A DNA stretch of 64,000 nt from Candidatus Synechococcus calcipolaris G9 (GTDB taxonomy: Bacteria > Cyanobacteriota > Cyanobacteriia > Thermosynechococcales > Thermosynechococcaceae): the NCBI RefSeq assembly GCF_029582805.1, contig NZ_JAKKUT010000008.1:248001-312000 (forward strand), given 5' to 3'. Positions 1 to 8,072 of the stretch are shown one piece after another. The stretch's first letter is position 1. The number at the start of each line of letters is the position of its first letter. The translations under genes and the position numbers were made by a program. The notes under the pieces are model-generated. The model was not told the origin of the DNA. It searched no databases and saw nothing but the letters and a program-made list of their open reading frames with translations.

Positions 1-308
1 ATATGGCCGTTATAGACATTTCGTTCAACTTCCAGTTCTGTTAATTCTTCCAGTTGGGCAAGATGGGCATCAAACCGATCCTGTAACAGTTCATCCCGCA
101 ACATTGAAACGAGGGGCGGCGTAAGACTCATGGTAATTTTGAAGTCAATACCATCCTTTTTTAGCCCCTCAAACATCCATAACAGAGGGACATAGGTTTC
201 CGTAATTGCTTCAAAGAGCCATTCTTCTTCGAGAACGTAATCACTTCCAGGGTGACGGACAAAGGGGAGATGGGCGTGTAAGACGAGGGCCAGATAACCA
301 ATAGCCAT
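1..308 (-). CDS. GH57 family glycoside hydrolase / glucan branching enzyme, N-terminal part (truncated by window edge)
   Basis: Only the first 102 codons are present; the gene runs off the left edge. The translation opens MAIGYLALVLHAHLPFVRHP, which is the characteristic N-terminus of GH57 (DUF1957-type) enzymes, with the LHAHLPFV strand carrying the conserved His residues. In this family the protein is usually a 1,4-alpha-glucan branching enzyme or related alpha-glucan transferase of about 530 residues acting on glycogen in the cytosol; that specificity is inferred from the N-terminus alone. The start is the ATG whose complement lies at 306-308. It is downstream of, and in the same direction as, the YvcK-like gene, with a 124-base gap that shows no clear signal. 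Confidence 0.8.
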   Translation of the reverse strand, partial: MAIGYLALVLHAHLPFVRHPGSDYVLEEEWLFEAITETYVPLLWMFEGLKKDGIDFKITMSLTPPLVSMLRDELLQDRFDAHLAQLEELTELEVERNVYNGH

Positions 309-432
309 AGAAATGTGCCTAACCTTTCAATTTAACAAGGGCGGGATCAGGGGATTCCTCCCATCTTAGGCTATTGCCTGGCCCCCCACGCAGGCCATTT
401 TATCTTTTCAAGGAAGTAGATTTCGTAGCGTT

Positions 433-1779
433 CTAGAGGGAACGAATTCGACTGTACCAGCGCAATAGAATATGGGCAAGCTTCTGGGAATCATGGCGGA
501 TACTTTGGGTCTGGGGATTTTCATCCATAATATCGGCGAGAATGACGCGACATTTGAGTTCTGATAGATTGTCGCGATCGACAATAACGGGTTGACTGCC
601 ATGTTGGGCATAGCGGGCCAAGCTGGCTAGGGATGGGGGTTGTTTTTGAACAAGAACGGCATCAAAGAGGCGAATGCCATAGACATCATCCAGGGCACGG
701 ACGTGGTCACTCACGGTATAGCCATTGGTTTCTCCGGGTTGGGTCATAATGTTACAGACATAAATGCAGGGGCAGGTGCGGTGGGCGATCGCCGTGGCAA
801 TATCGGGCACCAGTAAGTTGGGAATAATACTGGTAAAGAGACTGCCAGGCCCCAAAATAATATAGTCAGCAGCTTCAATGGCTTCAAGGGCACGGGGTAG
901 GGCCACGGGGTTGGGGGGAATACAGCCAATATCGACAATTTCTCCCCCCGCTTCTGTAATTTGGGATTCACCAATAATGCGACGGCCATCGGCAAGCTCG
1001 GCCCAGAGGGTGACATCCGTGAGGGTGGCCGGTAAAACTTGACCCCGAATCGCCAGCACATGGGAACTGGCGGCGATCGCCCGCTCGAGATCTCCCGTCA
1101 CTTCACTCATAGCCGTGAGAAATAAATTGCCAAAGCTATGGCCCACCAAGCCATCCCCTGCCTGGAACCGATACTGAAAGAGTTCGGTAATCAGTTTTTC
1201 CTCATCTGCAAGGGCAGCTAAACAATTGCGAATATCTCCAGGGGGTAAGACACCAATTTCTCGCCGCAGTCGTCCCGACGAGCCACCATCATCGGCCATG
1301 GTGACCACCGCGGTAATATTTGAGCTATAGGACTTCAACCCCCGCAGTAAGGTGGAAAGGCCCGTCCCCCCCCCTACGGTGACAATCTTCGGGCCCCGAC
1401 CCAAACGGCGATGGGTGAGGAGGCGATCCAAGAGTTCCTTATCACCATCGGGAAGGAGAACTTCCGTAATCGAGCCAAGGGTACGGGCCTGGCCCCACCA
1501 GAGGAGCCACAGGCCAATGCCTAGAACCAACGGGCCACTAATATAACTAGGGATAAACCGGGCAAGTTGCTGAATTAATTGCTCAACCAGTTGCAGGGTG
1601 AAAAAGACTGGCGTGAGATTAATACTAATGGCAATCCCAAGGCTGGCGAGCAATACGCCCACCATGCTGAGTACCATCCATCGCTTCACCAAAAGTCCTG
1701 GCAATAGCCACTTAGACCACTGACGCAACTGACGGGGTGATGATTTTAGTTTGGAGCGATCGCGCGGCCGCTTAGTCAC
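433..1779 (-). CDS. YvcK/CofD-like gluconeogenesis factor, membrane-anchored cyanobacterial form
   Basis: The 448-residue protein has a basic N-terminus and two hydrophobic segments (about residues 34-60 and 78-98). These are followed from about residue 129 by the nucleotide-sugar-binding Rossmann-like YvcK/CofD domain, with [15 protein letters not shown] and [13 protein letters not shown] as signature motifs. YvcK proteins bind UDP-sugars and affect carbon metabolism, cell shape and envelope homeostasis; the extra membrane anchor is common in cyanobacterial members. It is not a true CofD (F420 transferase), which lacks the anchor and has different neighbours. The gene is alone on the minus strand between the GH57 enzyme and the Nif11-like protein, so there is no strong operon evidence. 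Confidence 0.88.
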   Translation of the reverse strand: MTKRPRDRSKLKSSPRQLRQWSKWLLPGLLVKRWMVLSMVGVLLASLGIAISINLTPVFFTLQLVEQLIQQLARFIPSYISGPLVLGIGLWLLWWGQARTLGSITEVLLPDGDKELLDRLLTHRRLGRGPKIVTVGGGTGLSTLLRGLKSYSSNITAVVTMADDGGSSGRLRREIGVLPPGDIRNCLAALADEEKLITELFQYRFQAGDGLVGHSFGNLFLTAMSEVTGDLERAIAASSHVLAIRGQVLPATLTDVTLWAELADGRRIIGESQITEAGGEIVDIGCIPPNPVALPRALEAIEAADYIILGPGSLFTSIIPNLLVPDIATAIAHRTCPCIYVCNIMTQPGETNGYTVSDHVRALDDVYGIRLFDAVLVQKQPPSLASLARYAQHGSQPVIVDRDNLSELKCRVILADIMDENPQTQSIRHDSQKLAHILLRWYSRIRSL

Positions 1780-1896
1780 TAACCTAATCCCCGGAGGATA
1801 TCCCAGACCCTAGGTACTATCCTGAATCCTGATTCTGGGCATAACATTAACCCATATCATAATCGTCCGGGGCAGCGATTGAGAATTTATAGGAAT

Positions 1897-2307
1897 TTAC
1901 TCGTCTTCTGCGTCTTTATCGATACCCAGGTAGGTTTTGCCCAGGTAACGGCTAAGACGTTTGAGGGGATTGGCGACCTTGGTGGTGTGCTGTGCCCCAT
2001 CCCGACTGACGGAAATTCCTAAGATTTTGGAAAATTCGGCATCGGAGATCGTACCTGCTTGATACTTGGCAAAGGATTCTACGACCGTAATTAACTCCTC
2101 AGCGGAAAAGCTAAAGTTATGCGCTTGGGCGAATTCCGCGACCTTGGGGGCCATTTCGCCTCTCAACACAGCGAGTTCATCGGAGTCGAGGGCCTCAGCA
2201 CTGCTAATGTTACCGTCACCCACTCCCATCAGTTGTTCAAGCTGGAGCCGCAGGGACTCATCCTCAGCCGTTTTCTGCATGAACTGTAACACCTGTGAAT
2301 TAGCCAT
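1897..2307 (-). CDS. Nif11-like domain small protein
   Basis: The protein has 136 residues and no signal peptide. It begins with a Nif11-type helix (VLQFMQKTAEDESLRLQLEQ) and has the second half of that motif near residues 60-80 (AQAHNFSFSAEELITVV). About 25 residues, acidic and Ala/Glu rich, separate the two halves. The C-terminus is charged, ending in KDAEDE, with no Gly-Gly leader cleavage site. Nif11 domains occur in N2-fixation-associated proteins and as leaders of ribosomal peptide natural products. Here the absent GG site and core-like tail argue for a stand-alone protein rather than a RiPP precursor. Function unknown. Confidence 0.6.
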   Translation of the reverse strand: MANSQVLQFMQKTAEDESLRLQLEQLMGVGDGNISSAEALDSDELAVLRGEMAPKVAEFAQAHNFSFSAEELITVVESFAKYQAGTISDAEFSKILGISVSRDGAQHTTKVANPLKRLSRYLGKTYLGIDKDAEDE

Positions 2308-2404
2308 AGGGTTCCATCCTTATTCTGGGCAAATGTGCAAAATTCTGGGCGAACCGCTTGGATTATAGCATTCTCCCTTTAAGGTCAACGGTATGACCCT
2401 GGGC

Positions 2405-3430
2405 TTAGGCAGAGCGAAGACGTTGGGCCAATTGCTGAGCTTTAAGACCATACTCGATCGCCTCTAGGAGTCGAATCATACCTGTGGTATTGATCATCTC
2501 TACGGATTTGCTAGATCGTTCTGCGGCCCGCATTGCTTTTTCCGTGAGTTTATGACTGGCGTAGCCGGTGATTACAATGACTAAATCAGCGGTGGCGATA
2601 TGGGATTCGGATTGCTCCATCAACTGGGGGCCGGCCTGGGCAGTACACCAGATCAGGGTAATGGTGGCATCGCGGAGACGATTACGAACTGCCGTTTCTA
2701 GGCGATCGTGGCCACCAAAGACCACGACTTTGCCGGTGAGATCACTATAGGAGTTGGGCCGTTTATCACTGGGACGATGACGCAACCGTGGCTGCACCTC
2801 GTTGGGCCGTTCAACCTTGGCACGATTTTCTAGGGCTTTGTTATAGATAAAATTTAGGGTGTTCTCGTGGGAGCCGCGTAATTTGGCCACGGGCCCCTCC
2901 TTACTGAGGCTATTAATCCGATCCATCAGGGCCCCGACCACTTCATTGAGGGCATCAATGGCTTTGAGGTCTATCATGTAGCCCCGAATGGCGATCGCTG
3001 CGTCGGTGGCACTAAAGAAATCATCCTGCTCATCAATCATCTCTAAGAGATCTTCCTTTAGGTGTCGTCGCCAGGTATTGACCTGATCTCCTTGGCGTTC
3101 ATTCAGGAGCCGCTCTTCGTTGAGGATCATCTGCTGATCCACCGTCAGGGCCGCTAAAAGGGGGGCATCGGCAATTTTTTGTTGGATTTCCTCAGCCTTA
3201 TCGAGTAATTTTTTATAGCTAATACTATCGGTGTACCCCTCTTGGCGAAACTGCTCTAGGGATGCTTCTACTTGCTGAAGTAGGGGCTGGAGTCGCTCAA
3301 TAATTTCGGCGGTTGTCTGCTCAATTTGGGACTCGCGGTGTTCCTGGAGGCGACGTTCTTCTATTTCCGTTTGGGCTAAGGAGAGTAAGTCCTGAACCGA
3401 GGCTTCAATATCGCTAATTTCATGGATCAT
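2405..3430 (-). CDS. Coiled-coil protein with C-terminal DUF2325 domain
   Basis: The protein has 341 residues. Residues 1 to about 130 are Gln/Glu rich and heptad-like (coiled coil). A helical middle follows, then a basic linker rich in Arg/Pro (about 215-230). The C-terminal Rossmann-like domain begins GKVVVFGGHDRLETAVRNRL and contains ADLVIVITGYASHKLTEKA, which resembles DUF2325. DUF2325 domains are found in bacterial proteins of unknown function, often fused to other modules. No catalytic motif is evident. The gene is on the minus strand, upstream of the Nif11-like gene with a 97-base gap, so shared transcription is possible but unproven. Confidence 0.7.
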   Translation of the reverse strand: MIHEISDIEASVQDLLSLAQTEIEERRLQEHRESQIEQTTAEIIERLQPLLQQVEASLEQFRQEGYTDSISYKKLLDKAEEIQQKIADAPLLAALTVDQQMILNEERLLNERQGDQVNTWRRHLKEDLLEMIDEQDDFFSATDAAIAIRGYMIDLKAIDALNEVVGALMDRINSLSKEGPVAKLRGSHENTLNFIYNKALENRAKVERPNEVQPRLRHRPSDKRPNSYSDLTGKVVVFGGHDRLETAVRNRLRDATITLIWCTAQAGPQLMEQSESHIATADLVIVITGYASHKLTEKAMRAAERSSKSVEMINTTGMIRLLEAIEYGLKAQQLAQRLRSA

Positions 3431-3574
3431 TATTATATTTCCGAATAATAATTTATTTACAGTGATTTCTAGGACGATTTTCCCATGACTGAATTTTTAC
3501 AGTGTACAATATTTACCTTTTTCTCTTTTTGGGGAAGGGAAGCAGGAAATAAGCAGGTATGCAGATAAGAACAG

Positions 3575-3955
3575 TTAAGACGATAGGTGCTGAATATGAT
3601 TTTGGCAGGCTGCTATAAACTCCGGTGCCAGGGGAGGTGGCCAATAGCCTTCTATGCGGCGACCCGTCAATATCATAAAACTTAAACTGTAGGCTTGGGG
3701 ATCGCCAGCGACCTCCATCCAAATTAAGCTTGTTTCCGCTTCGATGGAAATTTTCTCCTCAGGCATTAATTCTGTTACACTATCCTGTAGGGCTTGGTTT
3801 AGTTGCTGTAATAGGCGACAGAAATCCTTGAATTCCGCTGCAGTGAGTTCAGCAGCCCATTGATCCGTGCCCAATAATCCTTGAAAGGTTAAGTCCAGCG
3901 ATCGCCAACCCACACGCCAACCGGGACCGTGCTCAAGGGTCTGTAAATTTTCCAT
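3575..3955 (-). CDS. DUF1818 family protein
   Basis: The protein has 126 residues, is soluble and has no signal peptide. The opening region GPGWRVGWRSLDLTFQGLLG and the following WAAELTAAEFKDFCRLLQQL match the cyanobacterial DUF1818 family as I remember it, and the length is typical. Function unknown. It is transcribed divergently from pcyA across an 86-base gap containing back-to-back TATAAT boxes, so the two genes may be expressed together. Whether that implies a role in bilin metabolism is speculation. Confidence 0.7.
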   Translation of the reverse strand: MENLQTLEHGPGWRVGWRSLDLTFQGLLGTDQWAAELTAAEFKDFCRLLQQLNQALQDSVTELMPEEKISIEAETSLIWMEVAGDPQAYSLSFMILTGRRIEGYWPPPLAPEFIAACQNHIQHLSS

Positions 3956-3990
3956 TATGTTGGAAACATCATTAAGGCGGTCAAAAGTTT

Positions 3991-4008
3991 ATTATACTAT
4001 CATATAAT
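3991..4008. promoter_or_regulatory. Back-to-back TATAAT boxes between DUF1818 gene and pcyA
   Basis: A perfect TATAAT lies on the plus strand at 4003-4008 and another on the minus strand at 3991-3996, facing outwards and separated by six bases. The plus-strand box predicts a transcript starting near 4015, which favours the GTG at 4042 as the pcyA start. The minus-strand box would give a leader of about 30 bases for the DUF1818 gene. Convincing -35 boxes are not visible. Confidence 0.5.
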
Positions 4009-4041
4009 TTATCTATACTCATTAACTTGAGGTTTAGGCCT

Positions 4042-4773
4042 GTGACTCAATCTTTAACATCCCTGCGTCATCAGCAACATCCTTTAATTTGCCGTTTAGC
4101 CGATCGCATTGAGCAGATTTGGCAAGAGACTTTAGACCTATCCCCATACCATTTACCGGAAGATTTGGGTTACGTTGAGGGCAAACTCGAAGGGGAAAAA
4201 CTGACCATTGAAAATCGCTGTTATCAAACCGATCAATTTCGGAAGCTACACCTAGAATTAGCCCGAGTGGGTCAAAATTTAGATATTCTCCATTGTGTGA
4301 TGTTTCCCCGCCCCCACTATGCCTTACCTATGTTTGGTTGTGATTTAGTTGGAGGTCGCGGTCAAATTAGTGCGGCGATCGCCGATCTTTCGCCGGTGCA
4401 AGAGACCCTCCCTTCCCCTTATATTACTGCCCTAGGGGCCTTGCCCAGCCTATCCTTTAGCCAGCCGCGAGAATTACCGCCTTGGGGAGATATTTTTTCC
4501 CCCTACTGTCTTTTTATTCGTCCCGATGGTGCTGACGAAGAGGAGCAGTTTTTAAGCCGAGTCAGTGACTATTTGACCATTCATTGTCAGGAAAGTCGAG
4601 TCATTGCTCCCCTCGCTCCAGAGGAGACCATTCAAGTACGGTCGGGCCAAGAGCGGTATTGTCGTAATCAACAGCAAAATGATAAAACTCGCCGGGTACT
4701 GGAAAAAGCCTTTGGCCACGACTGGGCCGAACGCTATATGACCACCGTTTTATTTGACTTGCCCGACAGCTAA
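4042..4773 (+). CDS. pcyA: Phycocyanobilin:ferredoxin oxidoreductase
   Basis: PcyA performs the ferredoxin-dependent four-electron reduction of biliverdin IXalpha to phycocyanobilin, the chromophore of phycobilisomes and phytochromes. The 243-residue protein has the expected length. Counting from the GTG at 4042, Glu72, His84 and Asp101 line up with the catalytic Glu76, His88 and Asp105 of the Synechocystis enzyme (contexts [26 protein letters not shown]). The reading frame is open upstream to a TTG at 4027, but GTG at 4042 has a GAGG at 4029-4032 and fits the predicted transcript start better. It is divergent from the DUF1818 gene. Confidence 0.95.
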   Translation: MTQSLTSLRHQQHPLICRLADRIEQIWQETLDLSPYHLPEDLGYVEGKLEGEKLTIENRCYQTDQFRKLHLELARVGQNLDILHCVMFPRPHYALPMFGCDLVGGRGQISAAIADLSPVQETLPSPYITALGALPSLSFSQPRELPPWGDIFSPYCLFIRPDGADEEEQFLSRVSDYLTIHCQESRVIAPLAPEETIQVRSGQERYCRNQQQNDKTRRVLEKAFGHDWAERYMTTVLFDLPDS

Positions 4774-4854
4774 GGATCACCAGTGGCGACTTTTAGGGAA
4801 CCGATCTACAGTGAAACCAGTCTCTAGATTGTGACGATCAAGGTAGCTTAATTT

Positions 4855-5169
4855 ATGAAAACGTTTTTACTCACTCCTTTTATTTTAGTGGGCCTAGCTT
4901 CCGGTGGGTCGGCCCAGGCAGAATCCTACCCTCCCGAAGCGGTTCAGCAATTTGTAAGTGCCTGCACCAGTGCCATTCAAACTCAAATACCGGCGATCGC
5001 CAATGATAGTTCCCGTTACTGCGGCTGTTTTATTGATCAATTGCAAGCCCAACTGACATACCAAGAACTTGCAGCGGCCGTGGGAGATGGAAGTACCACA
5101 GTGGATCCAAAGGTCAGGTCGGTAGCAACCCAAGCAGCCCAAACCTGTATGACTAAAATTATGCAGTAG
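4855..5169 (+). CDS. Small secreted cysteine-containing protein, function unknown
   Basis: The protein has 104 residues. A signal peptide is clear: basic start, hydrophobic core to about residue 20, and an Ala-rich cleavage region (GGSAQAES). The mature part has four cysteines (one near residue 37, a CGC-type pair near 56-58 and one near the C-terminus), suggesting disulfides in the periplasm. I do not recognise a named family. It sits 81 bases after pcyA and 66 before rsmG in the same direction. Contextual inference about function is weak. Confidence 0.65.
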   Translation: MKTFLLTPFILVGLASGGSAQAESYPPEAVQQFVSACTSAIQTQIPAIANDSSRYCGCFIDQLQAQLTYQELAAAVGDGSTTVDPKVRSVATQAAQTCMTKIMQ

Positions 5170-5235
5170 GATAGTGCATGGTTCTTTCATCGTTAGAACT
5201 GTGATACTTCATCCCTAAAGAAGGAAGAACCTGTT

Positions 5236-5910
5236 TTGCCCCTTGATGTTTCGCCACCGATATCCTTAGACCTTTGGCAAGACAGTTTACAGTGGCAGCC
5301 TAATTCAACTCAAATGAGACAGTTCCAGGCCTTTTATGGGACGGTTGTGGCTGCCAATCAAACCTTGAATTTGACTCGGATTACCTCTCCCCAGGACTTT
5401 TGGGAAAAACATCTGTGGGATTCCCTCAGTGGCATTGCCCCCTGGCTAGGGGATTTGGCCCAAGTAACGCATTTTCGGGTAGTGGATATTGGCAGTGGTG
5501 CTGGATTTCCAGGCGTTCCGGTGGCGATCGCCCGTCCTGATTGGTCAGTAACTCTTTTGGAAGCAACTCGTAAGAAGGTGACGTTTCTTGAGACCCTTCC
5601 GCCCATCCTCAATCTAGATAATATTAGACCTTGCTGGGGTCGGGCCGAGACCTATCCTAATTCAGAACCCAGATTTGATCTGGCCCTCATTCGCGCTGTG
5701 GGTAAGGCTCCCCTCTGCATCACCTATGGTTTACCCTTACTCCGATCTGGGGGGCACCTCGTTCTCTATCGGGGGCAGTGGGCGATCGCCGAAGAAAACG
5801 ACCTAGTGAAACACCTAAAACGGCAGGGGGCATTCCTTGAGGATGTGCGTTCCTTTCAAACTCCCCTGAGCCAAAGCCAACGGCATTGTTTGCTCATTAA
5901 AAAAGATTAA
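5236..5910 (+). CDS. rsmG: 16S rRNA (guanine(527)-N7)-methyltransferase RsmG
   Basis: RsmG uses S-adenosylmethionine to methylate G527 in the 530 loop of 16S rRNA. The 224-residue protein has the family length. The SAM-binding motif VVDIGSGAGFPGVPVAI lies near residues 83-99, preceded by the conserved NLTRI...FWEKHLWDSL segment and followed by VTLLEATRKKVTFLE. The start is a TTG at 5236, preceded by AAGGAAG at 5221-5227. It ends 55 bases before a convergent serine hydrolase gene; no clear terminator is visible between them. Confidence 0.95.
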   Translation: MPLDVSPPISLDLWQDSLQWQPNSTQMRQFQAFYGTVVAANQTLNLTRITSPQDFWEKHLWDSLSGIAPWLGDLAQVTHFRVVDIGSGAGFPGVPVAIARPDWSVTLLEATRKKVTFLETLPPILNLDNIRPCWGRAETYPNSEPRFDLALIRAVGKAPLCITYGLPLLRSGGHLVLYRGQWAIAEENDLVKHLKRQGAFLEDVRSFQTPLSQSQRHCLLIKKD

Positions 5911-5965
5911 ATGATAGTGAGGAAAACCAAAATTCTATTTTTGTCTTTTGTCTGCTTATTGAAAA

Positions 5966-7186
5966 TTAACTATTGCCATAGAACTCACCCAGATTTTGAA
6001 AGCCTTTCTGGGACTGGTTTTTAGGTACTTGAATCCCTACATCAACCAGCTGAACCGTTAAATCTTCTCCATCATAGTTTTCATTGTTGGACAAAACAAT
6101 AAGGGTAAAGGGCTGATCCGTATAATGACGGTAATAGGTACTCGTACCATACCAACTGCCACTATGGGCCACATAGTCCTCGTGAATTTCCCATCCCAAA
6201 CCATAACCCGCTCCCTCCCCATCATCCTCAATACCCGCTGTAAAGGCCAAGGCTAAGGATTCCGGCTCAATTAGATCTCCGCCCCGCAACGCATTGTCAT
6301 AATGGGCAAGATCACCAATGGTACTAAACACATTGCCATCTCCACCAATCATACTCGGAAAGCTAGACAGCTCGGTTTCACCCCGTTCCGAGACTCGATA
6401 ACCCAGGGCTTGATTGGCAATCGTTTGATTTAACCGTGAAAATACCACCGTATTATTCATGGCTAACGGCTCAAAAATGGTATCCTCCATGAATTCAGCA
6501 AACGGTTGCCCGGATACCCGCTCAATGATTAACGCTAAGAGTGCATAGCCACTGTTGTTATATTCAAATTCAATATCGCGATCGCGCTCAATATTTTGCC
6601 CATTCAACCACTGTAAATGATCCTCAAGGGTTAACTGAGCCAGTTCTGAATCCGTGCCCTGCCAAGCCTCACCTGTATAGTCAGCCAAACCAGAACGATG
6701 GTAAAGCAAATCCGAGATTAAAATGGGATGATCCGGGTCAGGATCATTAAAATCAGGGACATAGATTGTCACAGCTTCGTCCAATTCTAATGCACCCGCT
6801 TCCATAAGAATTAAAATCCCCATGGCCGTCATTTGTTTGGAGACCGAAGCCAGATCAAACGCTGTATCTACTGTAATCGGTAGCTTTTCTTCAACATTGC
6901 GAAGACCATAGCCCTTTTGGTGAATGATCTCGCCATCGTAAAGGATCAACACCGCTACGCCAGGGCCATTTTCCCAAAGCGTTGCCTCAACAACCCGATC
7001 AATAGCAGCGGTTAATTCTGGTGAAACTTCAGGGGTGGATTGTATTAGTACAGGAGGAACAGAATGCAAAGATGCTTGATTTTGACAACTGGATAATGGT
7101 AAAGCAACCGCCCAGCTCATCGTAACCAGGGATATGTTCGCCATCAATCTTGGTGAGGGTTTCGTTAATTTCAGTCTTCTTTGCAT
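5966..7186 (-). CDS. Serine hydrolase of the beta-lactamase/penicillin-binding (class C) fold, predicted lipoprotein
   Basis: The protein has 406 residues. The N-terminus has a basic stretch, a hydrophobic core and a lipobox-like LPLSSC, so it is probably exported and lipidated. The catalytic Ser-X-X-Lys is SVSK in the DLASVSKQMTAMG segment, the second motif is YNNSGY, and HSGSW is in the position of the third KTG-like motif. This is the PF00144 family, which includes esterases, D-aminopeptidases and beta-lactamase-like proteins; the substrate cannot be told from sequence. An AGGAG 11 bases ahead of the ATG supports this start, although an in-frame ATG exists at 7144. It lies six bases after folP and is probably co-transcribed with it. 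Confidence 0.85.
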   Translation of the reverse strand: MQRRLKLTKPSPRLMANISLVTMSWAVALPLSSCQNQASLHSVPPVLIQSTPEVSPELTAAIDRVVEATLWENGPGVAVLILYDGEIIHQKGYGLRNVEEKLPITVDTAFDLASVSKQMTAMGILILMEAGALELDEAVTIYVPDFNDPDPDHPILISDLLYHRSGLADYTGEAWQGTDSELAQLTLEDHLQWLNGQNIERDRDIEFEYNNSGYALLALIIERVSGQPFAEFMEDTIFEPLAMNNTVVFSRLNQTIANQALGYRVSERGETELSSFPSMIGGDGNVFSTIGDLAHYDNALRGGDLIEPESLALAFTAGIEDDGEGAGYGLGWEIHEDYVAHSGSWYGTSTYYRHYTDQPFTLIVLSNNENYDGEDLTVQLVDVGIQVPKNQSQKGFQNLGEFYGNS

Positions 7187-7192
7187 CTATTT

Positions 7193-8056
7193 TTATGCTC
7201 CTATCCGGCGATCGCTGCGCCACAGGGCATCGGCCACCCGACACACTTGGGCCATGGGGGAAACGTCATGCACCCGTAAAATATCTACCCCCTGGGCGAT
7301 CGCACCGCAACAGGCTGCTGCCGTCCCCCACACCCGTTCCTTGGGATCCGGTTGGTTGAGAAGATGGCCAATAAAGCTTTTCCGTGAGGGGCCCACTAAA
7401 ATAGGGCAGCCCAGTTGCCGTAATTCCCCTAAGCCCTGGAAAATTTCAATGTTTTGGGCAGCGGTCTTGGCAAAACCAATGCCGGGATCCAGAATAATGC
7501 GATTGCAGTCAATTCCTGCTTTGGTGGCGACTTCTAAACGTTCCCTAAAGTAGCGGATTAACTCAGTGATTACATTGTCGTAGTGGGTTAGGGTTTGCAT
7601 AGTTTCCGGTGTACCCCGGCGATGCATAAGAATATAGGGCACGCCCAACTCTGCCACGGTGGTGAACATGGCGGCATCGGCTTCTCCCCCGGAAACATCA
7701 TTAATGATATCTGCCCCCGCCGCGATCGCCGCGATCGCCACATCTGAGCGGGTGGTATCAATGGAAATGGGGCAATCTAGGGTTGGACGCAGGTTCTGAA
7801 TTACTGGAATGACCCGCCCTAGTTCTTCCTGCAAAGAAATTTCTATCGCCCCTGGTCGGGTGGACTGCCCCCCCACGTCTAAAATATCGGCCCCCGCTAC
7901 CACTAATTGGTTTGCCTGGGTCAGGGCCGCGTCAATTTGATAGAATTCACCGCCATCACTAAAACTATCCGGTGTGATATTCAATATCCCCATTAGGTAG
8001 GTTCGCTCTCCCCAAACAAAGGGGCGATCGCCAAGGAGAAGGGGATAAGGAATCAT
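7193..8056 (-). CDS. folP: Dihydropteroate synthase
   Basis: FolP condenses 6-hydroxymethyl-7,8-dihydropterin diphosphate with p-aminobenzoate to dihydropteroate in folate synthesis, and is the sulfonamide target. The 287-residue protein has the hallmark motifs MGILNITPDSFSDGG (about residue 22), DVGGQSTRPGA, DIINDVSGG and ILDPGIGFAKT, and near the C-terminus GPSRKSF. The gene sits 16 bases downstream of the NYN protein gene and six bases upstream of the serine hydrolase, all on the minus strand, so a three-gene transcript is plausible despite unrelated functions. Confidence 0.96.
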   Translation of the reverse strand: MIPYPLLLGDRPFVWGERTYLMGILNITPDSFSDGGEFYQIDAALTQANQLVVAGADILDVGGQSTRPGAIEISLQEELGRVIPVIQNLRPTLDCPISIDTTRSDVAIAAIAAGADIINDVSGGEADAAMFTTVAELGVPYILMHRRGTPETMQTLTHYDNVITELIRYFRERLEVATKAGIDCNRIILDPGIGFAKTAAQNIEIFQGLGELRQLGCPILVGPSRKSFIGHLLNQPDPKERVWGTAAACCGAIAQGVDILRVHDVSPMAQVCRVADALWRSDRRIGA

Positions 8057-8072
8057 GAGAATTTAACTAAAA

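Noticed and set aside
1897..2307. Nif11-like protein as a second RiPP precursor for the GrrM enzyme
   Set aside because: It lies 30 kb away, has no Gly-Gly leader site and no aromatic-X-Asn repeats.
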